64,000 bases of DNA from an uncultured Eubacterium sp. (lineage in GTDB: Bacteria; Bacillota; Clostridia; Lachnospirales; Lachnospiraceae), in contig CAJTMV010000019.1 in the NCBI GenBank assembly GCA_910577225.1, positions 7,368 through 71,367 on the forward strand, written 5' to 3'. The translations under genes and the position numbers were made by a program. The notes beneath the pieces were generated by a model. It made no database searches and was not told where the DNA came from. It saw nothing but the letters and a program-made list of their open reading frames with translations. This document shows positions 17,057-25,794 of this stretch, in pieces. Every line of letters starts with the position of its first letter. The first letter of the stretch is position 1.

Positions 17057-19114
17057 TTACAAATTCAGCCGCTCCATCTGCCTTTCAAAATAGTCCTGTG
17101 CCTTGCGTAACAGTCCTTCGTGCTCCGGCAGCGCGAGCGCCCTGTCAAGGTCCAGAATTCTTTTTACTTCATCCGAAGCCTGCTGCAGTACCCTGGCATC
17201 CTGATAAATATCAGCCAGCTGAAACTCCATATCTCCGCTTTGTCGGATACCGAAAAAATCTCCCGGGCCACGCAGCTTTAAATCTTCGCTCGCGATCTGA
17301 AATCCGTCGTTGGTCCGGTTCAGTACGTCCAGTCTTTTGCTGGAGCCTTTTGCATCGGACGTATTGATCATAATACAGTAAGACTGCATGTCTGAGCGTC
17401 CCACACGCCCGCGCAGCTGATGCAGCTGCGCCAGTCCAAACCGCTGCGCGTCTTCGATCATCATAACCGTCGCATTCGGTACATTGACGCCGACTTCCAC
17501 AACGGTCGTAGAGACAAGCACCTGTATTTCGTTTGCCGCAAATGCTTCCATTACTTTGTTTTTCATATCGGAACGCATTTTTCCATGTAAAAAGTCGACC
17601 TGAATGCCGTCTGGCAGCGCCTGTCTTAGTTTTTCGCAATAATCGGTAACATTTTCGCCTTCGGCATTTTCGCTGGCTTCTACCAGCGGACAGATCACAT
17701 ATGCCTGGTGTCCGGCTTCGATTTCTTTTCGTATAAATTCATAAGCATTGGGACGCCAGCCGCTGCCAACGACACAGTTTTTAATCGGAAGCCGTCTGGC
17801 CGGAACCTCGTCGATCACCGATATATCCAGATCCCCATATAAAATAATCGCCAGCGTCCGGGGAATCGGCGTCGCGCTCATAACAAGAATATGCGGACTT
17901 TCTCCCTTTAGGGAAAACGTCTCCCGCTGTCTGACGCCGAACCGGTGCTGCTCATCGGTAATGACAAGCGCCAGATGATCATAGACTGCTTTTTCCTGAA
18001 ACAATGCGTGCGTTCCGATAATCATGGCATCGTCAAACAGCTGCATGCGTTCATATGCCCGGCGTTTCTGCTTTGCCGTCATAGCGCCGGTCAAAAGGAC
18101 AAGATGCGTCTTTATGCCAAATAGTTCTACGTACTGCTCAAACGTCTCATAATGCTGGGCGGCAAGCACTTCGGTCGGCGCCATAAGCGCGGACTGATAG
18201 CCGCTGGCAGACGCCAGATACATCGCCAAAAACGCTACGATCGTCTTGCCGGAGCCTACGTCTCCCTGAATCAGGCGCTGCATGATATGCGGCCCATGCA
18301 GATCCCTGATGATTTCGTCCAGTACCCGCAGCTGGGCGCCGGTCAGCTTGTAAGGCAGCTTTTCAAGCAGCGGCGTAAGCAGATGTTCCTCCCGAAACTG
18401 ATAGATATTTTCCAATGTCTGCCCCTGTTCTTTTTGCAGCTGCATATATAACAGGAATAAAAAGAACTCGTCGAACACCAGCCGCCGGCGCGCATCGGCC
18501 AGCGCGTCAAAATCTTTTGGAAAATGTATCTGGGAAACCGCATAATTGTATTCGGCCAGACCATATGTTTTCTTTGTCTGTGCAGGCAGATAATCCGGCA
18601 GCAGCAGTCCGGCATCCAAAACCTGGCGCAGCGTTTTTTTATACAAATTGTTCGTAAGACCGGATGTCAGACCATAAACCGGCTGCAGAGAACCAGCGAC
18701 TGCTTCATATTGTACTGGCGTATAGATCACTGGCTGCTCCATCGAGAGCAGTCCTCCCTTTTCCTGTACATTCCCGTATAAAATAAAGGTCTGCCCCCTG
18801 GTCAGTGTGTTTCGTACATAAGGCATGCGAAACCACAAGCATTCCATCTTTTTGTCCAGATGCGTACCGTTTAAGATCGCAATCTGCATGGCTTTCGTCC
18901 GTTTGACAATGACCGGCGACTCTACACGAACGATAACGGCCTGCTTTTTTCCTGCAGAAGCCCCGCTGATTTCTACTGGTTCCGGAAACCGTGTGTATTC
19001 CCGTGGAAAACGAAGGAGTATATCACCGATGGTGTATACTCCTGTCTTTTGAAACAGCTGTTCTGTCTTTGCTCCCACGCCTTTTACGCCGCTAACCGGT
19101 GTCGTAATCTCCAT
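17057..19114 (-). CDS. recG: ATP-dependent DNA helicase RecG
   Basis: Branch-migrating helicase that regresses stalled replication forks. About 685 residues from ATG 19114 (MEITTPVSGVKGVG); a GTG at 19123 is an alternative start. An N-terminal wedge/OB domain is followed by helicase motifs: Walker A GDVGSGKT (about residue 283), TDEQHRFGVRQ (motif II variant DEQH), MSATPIPRT, and QLRGRVGRSD (motif VI). Its stop lies three bases from the bidirectional terminator. It is the last gene of yloU-fakA-recG, a common Firmicutes order. Confidence 0.96.
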   Translation of the reverse strand: MEITTPVSGVKGVGAKTEQLFQKTGVYTIGDILLRFPREYTRFPEPVEISGASAGKKQAVIVRVESPVIVKRTKAMQIAILNGTHLDKKMECLWFRMPYVRNTLTRGQTFILYGNVQEKGGLLSMEQPVIYTPVQYEAVAGSLQPVYGLTSGLTNNLYKKTLRQVLDAGLLLPDYLPAQTKKTYGLAEYNYAVSQIHFPKDFDALADARRRLVFDEFFLFLLYMQLQKEQGQTLENIYQFREEHLLTPLLEKLPYKLTGAQLRVLDEIIRDLHGPHIMQRLIQGDVGSGKTIVAFLAMYLASASGYQSALMAPTEVLAAQHYETFEQYVELFGIKTHLVLLTGAMTAKQKRRAYERMQLFDDAMIIGTHALFQEKAVYDHLALVITDEQHRFGVRQRETFSLKGESPHILVMSATPIPRTLAIILYGDLDISVIDEVPARRLPIKNCVVGSGWRPNAYEFIRKEIEAGHQAYVICPLVEASENAEGENVTDYCEKLRQALPDGIQVDFLHGKMRSDMKNKVMEAFAANEIQVLVSTTVVEVGVNVPNATVMMIEDAQRFGLAQLHQLRGRVGRSDMQSYCIMINTSDAKGSSKRLDVLNRTNDGFQIASEDLKLRGPGDFFGIRQSGDMEFQLADIYQDARVLQQASDEVKRILDLDRALALPEHEGLLRKAQDYFERQMERLNL

Positions 19115-19127
19115 GGAAACCACCAGC

Positions 19128-20810
19128 CTATTCCACTGAGATCAGATAGTAGTAGATTGGCTGTCCGCCATACTGTACTTCTACTTCCAGATCTTCATGA
19201 TTTGCCAGTATTTTTTCTGCGATCGCATTTGCGGCATCCTCATTTACTTCTTCTCCAAAATAAATGCTGACAATTGCAGAATCGTCGTCGATCATGCTTT
19301 CAGTCATTTCAAGCGTAACCTGTTCCAGATCTTTTCCGACTGCGAGTATCGTTTTATCTCCGATTCCCATATAATCATCCTGTCGGATTTCCTTATCATC
19401 GATCACCGTATCGCGCACGGCATAGGTCACCTGTCCGGTTCGGACATTTTTAATCTCCTGGAGCATCCGTGATTCGTTTTCTTCCGCGGTCTGTTCCGGA
19501 ATAAAATTAATCAGCGCCGTAATTCCCTGTGGAATCGTCTTTGTCGGAATGACGTGTATCTGCTTTTCTTCGGATAACGCAGCCGCCTGATTTGCCGCCA
19601 GTATAATATTTTTATTGTTCGGCAGGACAAATACGTGATCTGCCTGTACATTTGCAACCGCGTTTAAAATATCCTCCGTACTCGGATTCATCGTCTGGCC
19701 GCCCTCGATCATATAATCGGCGCCAAGTCCTTTGAATACCTCGCTGAGTCCATCCCCGACAGAAACTGCGATAAAGCCGATATCTTTATATTCCGCCTCT
19801 TTGGAAGACTCTGCCGCCTGCTGCGTCTTTTCTGCCGCCTGCTGTGCCGCCAGCTTCTGCGCGTCCTTGATCAGTCTTTCCTGATGCTCCTCGCGCATAT
19901 TGTCGATTTTAATTCTGCTTAAAGAACCATGTGTCAATGCTTCCTGGATGGCAAGTCCGGGATCATTGGTATGTACATGGGTCTTTACGATTTCATCGTC
20001 CGCCACAACCACGATCGAGTCGCCAATGGATTCCAAAAATGCTTTGTATTTGCGTTCCGCCTGATCTGTCAGCGGATGGTTTAATACGATAATAAACTCG
20101 GTACAATAGCCAAATGTGATCTCCGCTTCTGTTTCTTTTGTAATTTTTCTGACTTCCGTCGCCGGCCCTGCTTCGATGGCCGTATCGATCTCTTTGCCAA
20201 GCAGCGCGTCGTAAGTCCCCTGCAAAATAACTACGAGTCCCTGTCCGCCGGAATCCACAACGCCTGCCTGCTTTAATACCGGAAGCATATCGGGCGTCTT
20301 TTTCAATACGCGTTCTGCCTCTTCGATCACTTCACCCAGAAAACAAACCAGATCATCCGTTTCTTCCGCCATCTGCGCCGCTTTATCTGCCGCACCGCGC
20401 GCAACCGTAAGAATCGTTCCTTCTTTTGGCTTCATAACCGCTTTGTATGCCGTCTCCACCGCTTTTTGAAATGCCGCGGATAAAACCGGAACGGTCAGTT
20501 CCTGCTCCTTTGCGATCACTTTCGTAAATCCGCGAAACAGCTGTGACAAAATCACACCTGAATTTCCTCTGGCTCCGCGCAGGGATCCGGAGGAAATTGC
20601 CTTTGCAATCGACGCCATATCCGGCTGGGTTAACGCACTGACTTCTTTTGCAGCCGAAAGAATCGTCATGGACATATTGGTGCCGGTATCTCCGTCCGGA
20701 ACCGGGAATACGTTCAGCTCATTAATCCATTCTTTTTTCGCTTCCAGATTTTTTGCTCCATTTAAAAACATTTTTGCCAAAACCGCAGCATTTATTGAAT
20801 TGATCTCCAC
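19128..20810 (-). CDS. fakA: DAK2-domain fatty-acid kinase-like protein
   Basis: Homologue of Bacillus YloV and Staphylococcus FakA, which phosphorylates fatty acids bound to FakB proteins for phospholipid synthesis. The GTG at 20810 is preferred because GGAGGAG lies six bases before it; a TTG at 20816 is too close. Domains: an N-terminal DAK2 kinase domain with NVFPVPDGDTGTNM (metal- and nucleotide-binding, about residues 32-45) and RGARGNSGVILSQL, then a C-terminal DegV-like/YloV domain. No fakB is in the window. It follows yloU by 13 bases. Confidence 0.92.
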   Translation of the reverse strand: MEINSINAAVLAKMFLNGAKNLEAKKEWINELNVFPVPDGDTGTNMSMTILSAAKEVSALTQPDMASIAKAISSGSLRGARGNSGVILSQLFRGFTKVIAKEQELTVPVLSAAFQKAVETAYKAVMKPKEGTILTVARGAADKAAQMAEETDDLVCFLGEVIEEAERVLKKTPDMLPVLKQAGVVDSGGQGLVVILQGTYDALLGKEIDTAIEAGPATEVRKITKETEAEITFGYCTEFIIVLNHPLTDQAERKYKAFLESIGDSIVVVADDEIVKTHVHTNDPGLAIQEALTHGSLSRIKIDNMREEHQERLIKDAQKLAAQQAAEKTQQAAESSKEAEYKDIGFIAVSVGDGLSEVFKGLGADYMIEGGQTMNPSTEDILNAVANVQADHVFVLPNNKNIILAANQAAALSEEKQIHVIPTKTIPQGITALINFIPEQTAEENESRMLQEIKNVRTGQVTYAVRDTVIDDKEIRQDDYMGIGDKTILAVGKDLEQVTLEMTESMIDDDSAIVSIYFGEEVNEDAANAIAEKILANHEDLEVEVQYGGQPIYYYLISVE

Positions 20811-20823
20811 TTGCAACTCCTCC

Positions 20824-21183
20824 TTAATCGATCACGCGCACGCCTTCAACAAAAATGTTGATTTTTTTGATGTGCATTCCTGTGAATTCTTCTACCCGAT
20901 ATCTGACCGTACTGATCAGGTTATCCGTCACAGTACTGATACTGACGCCATACGAAATAATGACATGAAAATTAATCGTAATCTCATTGTTCTCCTCAAT
21001 GACTACATTTATACCATGTGTCAGATAATCTTTTTTTAATAATCTTACAATTCCGTCCTTGACATTTACCGCCGCCATACCAACAATGCCAAAACATTCT
21101 ACCGCAACAGAACCCGCGTAAGTTGCAATGACCTCGCTTCCAATGATCACCCTGCCATATTCGTTTTCAAACTGCCCTTTCAT
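20824..21183 (-). CDS. yloU: Asp23/Gls24-family envelope stress protein (YloU)
   Basis: Member of the Asp23 family of membrane-associated envelope stress proteins; conserved upstream of fakA. The ATG at 21183 (MKGQFENEYGRV) follows GGAGG, giving 119 residues; an upstream ATG at 21210 lacks a ribosome site. The conserved core is GSEVIATYAGSVAVECFGIVGM and the C-terminal GMHIKKINIFVEGV stretch. No membrane segment. Probably controlled by the promoter at 21233-21261. Confidence 0.9.
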   Translation of the reverse strand: MKGQFENEYGRVIIGSEVIATYAGSVAVECFGIVGMAAVNVKDGIVRLLKKDYLTHGINVVIEENNEITINFHVIISYGVSISTVTDNLISTVRYRVEEFTGMHIKKINIFVEGVRVID

Positions 21184-21232
21184 AGCATACCTCCAATCAT
21201 TTTCATTCATTCAAATGAACCAGTTAGAAAAT

Positions 21233-21261
21233 ATTATAACCGCTTTTGACCAAAAAGAAAA
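21233..21261 (-). promoter_or_regulatory. Probable promoter of yloU-fakA-recG
   Basis: Minus strand TATAAT (21238-21233) with a weak -35 TTTTCT (21261-21256) at 17 bases. It diverges from the rpmB promoter. Confidence 0.5.
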
Positions 21262-21310
21262 CATAATTTTTACATTATTCAAAAAAATTGAATTTTTCTG
21301 GAATTTATCC

Positions 21311-21339
21311 TTGCATTTGTGAATCTCTTCTGATAGAAT
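21311..21339 (+). promoter_or_regulatory. Sigma-A promoter of rpmB
   Basis: TTGCAT (21311-21316), 17-base spacer, TAGAAT (21334-21339), about 70 bases before the rpmB start. Confidence 0.8.
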
Positions 21340-21412
21340 AATCATGTTGTAAGTCTGAAATTACTGTCAGATTTAAGAATTTAAACACTTGATCATGCAA
21401 GGAGGTGTTCCT

Positions 21413-21598
21413 ATGGCTAAATGTTCCGTTTGTGGAAAAAGCGTTCTTTTCGGTAACAATGTGAGCCATTCACATAGAAGATCTAACAGAATGTTCAAAC
21501 CAAACATCAAATCTGTCAGATGCAAGGTGAATGGAGCTACAAAAAGATTATATGTTTGTACTTCCTGCTTAAAGTCCGGTAAAGTTGAAAGAGCATAG
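21413..21598 (+). CDS. rpmB: 50S ribosomal protein L28
   Basis: The ATG at 21413 follows AAGGAGGTG, giving 61 residues beginning MAKCSVCGKSVLFGNNVSHS. Two CxxC pairs (CSVC near the start, CTSC near the end) show the zinc-binding form of L28. The region between matches the family (RRSNRMFKPNI, RLYVCTSCLKSGKV). The short upstream extension of the frame is not used. Monocistronic: own promoter and terminator. Divergent from yloU, the usual Firmicutes arrangement. Confidence 0.97.
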   Translation: MAKCSVCGKSVLFGNNVSHSHRRSNRMFKPNIKSVRCKVNGATKRLYVCTSCLKSGKVERA

Positions 21599-21620
21599 GA
21601 TTTTAGGAAACGTATCAAAG

Positions 21621-21659
21621 AAGCTGCTGCAGGCACAAATCATTGCCGGCAGCTTTTTT
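21621..21659 (+). terminator. Terminator of rpmB
   Basis: AAGCTGC (21621-21627) pairs with GCAGCTT (21649-21655), with an inner GCAGGC/GCC extension, followed by a T run. Confidence 0.85.
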
Positions 21660-21771
21660 TGTGGACTAAACGGCAGACTCCGACATATATTAAAAGAAGG
21701 GACAGCATTTTGATACCCGGTAATATCATTTGTCTGTTCTGACAGAATCTATAAAAGAATCGAAGTGGATT

Positions 21772-21909
21772 ATGAAAAAAATATGCGGATTTGCCATGTT
21801 TTGGATTGCAGTCGGCATGGTCATTATGCTTTTTTTGGAAAGCGTATGGCTCGCCCTGACGATTATATGCGCGCTGCTGATCTGCGGATATAATTTATTC
21901 TGCGGGTAA
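21772..21909 (+). CDS. Small hydrophobic protein, 45 residues
   Basis: Unrecognised in function. ATG at 21772 opens a 45-codon frame starting MKKICGFAMFWIAVGMVIML and ending GYNLFCG, with two hydrophobic segments (about residues 7-22 and 25-41) separated by ESVW, which would make a small hairpin membrane protein. It has three cysteines. The Shine-Dalgarno site (GAAGTGG) is weak. I recall very similar small proteins as hypothetical genes in Lachnospiraceae, but could not search. It is followed by a strong hairpin at 21961-22028. Confidence 0.6.
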   Translation: MKKICGFAMFWIAVGMVIMLFLESVWLALTIICALLICGYNLFCG

Positions 21910-21960
21910 ACAGCCGTTCCTGCTCCAGAAAGTATTTTTAAACACGATTGGATACAAAAA

Positions 21961-22028
21961 CTGGCAGAAACGACGAACCGTAACTCTCCGCTGTCTTCGC
22001 GGTTACGGTTCGTCATACGTTCTGCCAG
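21961..22028. terminator. Long hairpin between the 45-residue gene and gerW
   Basis: Outer arms CTGGCAGAA/TTCTGCCAG and inner arms GACGAACCGTAAC/GTTACGGTTCGTC are perfect. The T run is poor on both sides, so it may be a terminator or a processed RNA stem shared by the convergent small-protein gene and gerW. Confidence 0.55.
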
Positions 22029-22044
22029 AAACAATTTCCCTGCG

Positions 22045-22473
22045 TTACTCTGATATTTTCTCGTTCAGCGCGTCTCCCAGCTGGCTTTCCAGTTCATCTG
22101 CCGCTTTTTTCTGCGCTTCCGGATCCGCCGGGGCATTTTTATCTTTTGACGTAAATTTATTTACAAAATCCGGTATCATATCCAGAATCTTTGTAATTCC
22201 ATCCTGATTTTTGACATTGACGAGCCTGGTTGTCCCATTTTGAATCACGAGCACCGCGCTTGGCGTAATTTTTCCACCCATACCGCCGCCGCCATTATTT
22301 TTGTTTTCTCCGCTAAACGCGCCTGCTCCCACGCCAAAGGTAACGTCTATCAGCGGCAGAATGATCGTGTCGCCGATATGAACGGCATCTCCTACTACTG
22401 TTTTGGTTGTGATAAAGCTGTCCATTCCCTGAAATAAGGATGCGACAGTTGAGCTGAAACTATTGTCTGACAT
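22045..22473 (-). CDS. gerW: Spore germination protein GerW (YtfJ)
   Basis: YtfJ/GerW is a sporulation protein needed for L-alanine-type germination in Bacillus. The ATG at 22473 (MSDNSFSSTVASLF) follows GGAGG, giving 142 residues; the frame runs further upstream into the leader without support. Family features: GDTIILPLIDVTFGVGAGAF and the glycine-rich NNGGGGMGGKITPSAVLVI segment. Adjacent to ytfI as in Bacillus. Confidence 0.9.
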   Translation of the reverse strand: MSDNSFSSTVASLFQGMDSFITTKTVVGDAVHIGDTIILPLIDVTFGVGAGAFSGENKNNGGGGMGGKITPSAVLVIQNGTTRLVNVKNQDGITKILDMIPDFVNKFTSKDKNAPADPEAQKKAADELESQLGDALNEKISE

Positions 22474-22579
22474 CTGTTTTCCTCCTGTCATTGTTCTTCT
22501 GCGCCTGTAAACGCGCGCCTGTTGATACACAGCATCCGTACTGCCTTCTGCCATGTTAGGATCTGATTTTAAATGTATC

Positions 22580-24400
22580 TTATGATCTGTCCCGCTTCGT
22601 GATTCTGCGGACGACATACATAAATTCTTTATCCCGAAGCAGCCGTATGGCTCCAGTCAGACATATGACTACCATGACCCTGCCCTGTGCCTGTATTTTC
22701 CCTTCTACATACAGCTTTTCAGATGTAAAATCCGGTTGGATGCTGCATGGATAACGGTAAACCAGCGGTATCATCCCAAGGATTCCCGTTGCCATACCGG
22801 TCAGTGACGGATCTGCCAGAGAAAAGGAAAGATCCGCCTGCAGCTTTTTCGGTTTATAGCTTCGCAGTAATTTCAACAGCTCCGTCCACAAATGACCGAA
22901 CGCATGGCGATTCACCTCATCCGTATACTCCTGCCGTAACCGCTCATATCCGTTACGAATTTTACGGAAAATCCCCTGCTCTGCTTTGTCTGCTCCATCA
23001 GAAAACGCATCTTTCTTTTTTGGTTTTTCCGCCTTCAACCGTTTCCGACTGCGTTTTTGCAGCTTCTTTTTGTTTCGCTTTTCCTGTTTTTGTTTCTTTT
23101 TGTCTGACTTTTCTTTCTTCTTTGACGCTTTTTTCTTATCTGGTGTTTCTATCGGAGCAGATGTTTGTTCCTGATCAGACGTCTCTTTCTGTTCAGACAT
23201 ATTTGCCTGATCAGATGTTTCTGACTGATCAAATATTTGCTCCTGATCGGATATTTCTATTTTATCAGATATATTTGCCTCTGATATTTCTACCTGTTCA
23301 GATATTTTTACCTCTGATATTTGTATCTGTTCAGATATTTTTACCTGATCGGATGTCTCTTTCTGTTCAAACATGTTTGCCTGCTCTGGTTTTTCTGTCT
23401 GTTCAGATGTTTGCTCCTGATCGGATATTTCTATTTTATCAGATATGTTTGCCTGATCGGATATCTCTTTCTGTTCAGACATATTTTCGACACCTGATGT
23501 TTCTGTCTGATCAGACATGTTTTCCTTTGCTATTTCTATCTGCTCAGATATTTCTTTCTGATCAGTTTCTCTCTTAGTTTCTTTCTTTTGCTTTTCTTCC
23601 CACGATTTTACACTGGCGGTCGTATGATACTGTTTCATTGCCAATAGCGAAGAAGTATCGTTTTGTTCTGTCGGAAATTGCGACGTCGGGGCTTCATCTG
23701 CATGTGATTCCTGTATCGGAATGAATGATGCCAAACTTTCTTTTTCCCGCAATTCTTCTGACGGAAATTCGCTGGCTGAATTCTCTGTTACAGGAGTATT
23801 TTCTGCCGCGTCCGTTTCCACTGGAAGTTCTCCCTGCTGCATCGCCTGCGTCTCATTTGTCTGCGGATTTTCCATCCCGTCGTTCCTGTCAGATACCGAC
23901 AGAGAATTTTCGACAGACGACGCGCTATTCACAGAAACACCCTCTGTTTCCTTTTCATATACCCCGCTTTTATCTTTGGAATTCTCACCTGTGACGGACG
24001 ACGCAGCCGCCTGTGATTTTTTTGCAAACCGCTTTTTTTTGGAACGTTTTAATTTTTTGCCTTTTTTTCCTGCCTTTTTTCTCGCGGCAATCTTTGCCAG
24101 CAGCTTTAGAATATCCACACCAGCGATACGGATTTTATTTGAAAGTCCCGGCGGCCCATAGCTTACGGTCACATGCACCAGATGCAGCAGCCAGGTTACT
24201 TTCAGACGCAGCTGCAGATTTGCAACCGGATTTTTCTCTAAAGGATCCGCACTTTGCTCATTCAGAGCCAGCACTTCATAATGGATCGGAACAAACAGAA
24301 CAAGCAACAAAACGACAAGCAAAATCAAAACCGCTAAAAGCAGCGTCCAGCCCGCAATCTTTAACAGTGCCAGCAAAAACAATCCAATTGCCCTTATCAT
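22580..24400 (-). CDS. ytfI: DUF2953 protein (YtfI-like) with a long repeat insert
   Basis: Neighbour and partner by synteny of gerW. The 606-residue protein has an N-terminal membrane segment (residues 7-37), a short conserved part that includes TWLLHLVHVTVSYGPPG, and a conserved C-terminus after about residue 480 (RNGYERLRQEYTDEVN, LGMIPLVYRYPCSIQPDF). Between about residues 130 and 470 lies a low-complexity hydrophilic insert built from short units such as EISDQ, ISEQ and TSEQ, ending in a Lys-rich KKKQKQEKRNKKK stretch. Bacillus YtfI is roughly 230 residues, so this form is nearly three times longer. Its start overlaps the preceding gene by four bases (ATGA). Confidence 0.8.
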   Translation of the reverse strand: MIRAIGLFLLALLKIAGWTLLLAVLILLVVLLLVLFVPIHYEVLALNEQSADPLEKNPVANLQLRLKVTWLLHLVHVTVSYGPPGLSNKIRIAGVDILKLLAKIAARKKAGKKGKKLKRSKKKRFAKKSQAAASSVTGENSKDKSGVYEKETEGVSVNSASSVENSLSVSDRNDGMENPQTNETQAMQQGELPVETDAAENTPVTENSASEFPSEELREKESLASFIPIQESHADEAPTSQFPTEQNDTSSLLAMKQYHTTASVKSWEEKQKKETKRETDQKEISEQIEIAKENMSDQTETSGVENMSEQKEISDQANISDKIEISDQEQTSEQTEKPEQANMFEQKETSDQVKISEQIQISEVKISEQVEISEANISDKIEISDQEQIFDQSETSDQANMSEQKETSDQEQTSAPIETPDKKKASKKKEKSDKKKQKQEKRNKKKLQKRSRKRLKAEKPKKKDAFSDGADKAEQGIFRKIRNGYERLRQEYTDEVNRHAFGHLWTELLKLLRSYKPKKLQADLSFSLADPSLTGMATGILGMIPLVYRYPCSIQPDFTSEKLYVEGKIQAQGRVMVVICLTGAIRLLRDKEFMYVVRRITKRDRS

Positions 24401-24735
24401 GTGCCGCCACCTGCCTTCTGCTGCATAATATAACGTTTTACCTCAAATCCGCCTGTTTTTTTATACACGTCCGTTACAATCTCTGCCGCTGTAGCAAGCG
24501 CGTCTTCATAGCCTTTCGCAAGTCCGATAACGTACAGATTTCTTTTTGGATACGCTTTCTGACAAAGCTCCCTGGCTGGAATAATCTCCATCAGGTTCGT
24601 TTCATATCTGCATAACACAATCAAAAAAACATTGGAAAGACAGGAATTACGGCTGATCTTCCATTTTAAACGTCTGATTTTTGTTTTTTTCTTAGGGATA
24701 CTTTCCCCAATATACAAATTTTCATACCAAATCAT
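24397..24735 (-). CDS. Conserved hypothetical protein beside ytfI
   Basis: 112 residues, function unknown. The ATG at 24735 has a GGAG site and its stop overlaps the ytfI start by four bases, a sign of translational coupling. The protein begins MIWYENLYIGESIPKKKTK with basic stretches and has a compact segment LYVIGLAKGYEDALATAAEI. No signal peptide, membrane segment or metal site is visible. Coupling to ytfI-gerW suggests a sporulation connection, by inference only. Confidence 0.7.
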   Translation of the reverse strand: MIWYENLYIGESIPKKKTKIRRLKWKISRNSCLSNVFLIVLCRYETNLMEIIPARELCQKAYPKRNLYVIGLAKGYEDALATAAEIVTDVYKKTGGFEVKRYIMQQKAGGGT

Positions 24736-24833
24736 CCGGACTCCTTATGGCCTGGCTTTTCAAGATCTGCCAGCCAAACTACCTGATACCTGTTTTATCC
24801 TGGAATGGATAAATGTGGATACAATGTCTTCTT

Positions 24834-24872
24834 ACAAAAGGACTGCTTTTGTTATTTTCACAGTCCTTTTGT
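24834..24872. terminator. Terminator after the Nudix gene
   Basis: ACAAAAGGACTG and CAGTCCTTTTGT are perfect arms around a 15-base loop, with A/T runs usable on both strands. It ends the Nudix transcript on the minus strand. Confidence 0.75.
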
Positions 24873-24887
24873 TCTGTCAGAAGAATC

Positions 24888-25340
24888 TTAAAAATATTTT
24901 TTGCTTCCCCACAGATTACTTTTTTTCAAGCTGAGATATTCATTATAAGCCTGTTCCAGTATCTGCTTTTCATTGGAAAATTTCAGCAGATGGTAAGCCT
25001 CATGAAACTTATAGTAACCGGAGTCTACAAAATACTCTTCCCATTGTGGCTTGCTGTAATAATTGTCCGCCATCATCAGATACCAGTGAACTTCCTTTTC
25101 CACAGTATCCTCCGGTACATTAAAGGTATACTGGCTTTTACCAATATATTTGATAATCGCCGCGCTCACACCGGTTTCTTCCAGGACCTCACGGGCTGCG
25201 GTCTCCTTATAGTCCTCTCCCTGTTCAACGGTTCCCTTTGGAAGAACCCATCCCTCATACTTGTTCTTGTAGTTTTTATAAAGCAGCAGAATCTTACCAC
25301 GGAATATTACCACACCACCACAACTCGTTGCTTCAATCAT
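24888..25340 (-). CDS. Nudix hydrolase
   Basis: Hydrolyses a nucleoside diphosphate linked to another moiety. The 150-residue protein has the complete Nudix box GTVEQGEDYKETAAREVLEE plus TG (about residues 36-57), with Glu and Arg metal-binding residues intact. The CGGVVIFRGKILLLYK start resembles diadenosine tetraphosphate hydrolase-like Nudix enzymes, which is a weak hint of substrate. GGAGG precedes the ATG. It is the last gene before the repeat region at 25.4-26.6 kb. Confidence 0.9.
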   Translation of the reverse strand: MIEATSCGGVVIFRGKILLLYKNYKNKYEGWVLPKGTVEQGEDYKETAAREVLEETGVSAAIIKYIGKSQYTFNVPEDTVEKEVHWYLMMADNYYSKPQWEEYFVDSGYYKFHEAYHLLKFSNEKQILEQAYNEYLSLKKSNLWGSKKYF

Positions 25341-25500
25341 TACAACACCTCCTGATGTGGTTCCTGTTTCAGGTACCTGACAATACCTGAAAACAAATAG
25401 CTAATCAGTAGTATACCCCTTTTTTGATTCACATGCAAGAAATTCGTATGTCTTTTTTTATTTCTATGGAAGAAATTTGGAAACACATTTTTATGTGGCT

Positions 25501-25580
25501 GCACGGACGTGTTCGTGGCTGTGCGGACGTGTTCGTGGCTGCGCGGATGTGTTTGTGGCTGCGCGGACGTGTCCGTGACC
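25501..25580 (+). repeat. Four tandem 20-bp repeats
   Basis: Units start at 25501, 25521, 25541 and 25561 with consensus GCGCGGACGTGTTCGTGGCT. There are no spacers, so it is not a CRISPR array. The fourth unit runs directly into the left arm of the palindromic element, and the same unit flanks the second element copy at 26575-26594 (reverse strand). An open frame across it (25340-25630, minus) is a repeat by-product. Confidence 0.85.
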
Positions 25581-25794
25581 GCTGGCCAAAAATCGGAATC
25601 GGCGGCAGGGGACTGAGCGGACTGGGGCAACGCTGCGGTGAACTAATCGCTAACTCCGACTAAGACATTCGGCGTGTGAGCCTCATGCCTAAGTCTGCGT
25701 AAGCGCTGGATTTCACCTCCGCTAAAAACGCCCCTCGGATGTCCTTTCAGTCCCCTGCCGCCGGTTCCGGTTTTTGGCCAGCGGTCACGAACAC
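25569..25794 (+). repeat. Palindromic element, copy A (candidate structured RNA or MITE)
   Basis: 54-bp arms (25569-25622 and 25741-25794) are complementary at about 49 positions, with several changes being G-U-compatible in one strand. They enclose a 118-base core (25623-25740) with further pairing: GGGGC with GCCCC at its ends, GGTGAA with TTCACC, and CGCT with AGCG. The core is about 96% identical to that of copy B in inverted orientation, while the middle third of each arm is different in sequence but self-complementary in each copy. No open frame of note lies inside. Family not recognised. Confidence 0.8.

Noticed and set aside
25501..25580. Possible CRISPR array
   Set aside because: Direct 20-bp units without spacers and no cas genes.
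25340..25630. 96-residue minus-strand open frame upstream of the Nudix gene
   Set aside because: It runs through the 20-bp tandem repeats and the element arm; the protein is a repeat product with no ribosome site that fits.
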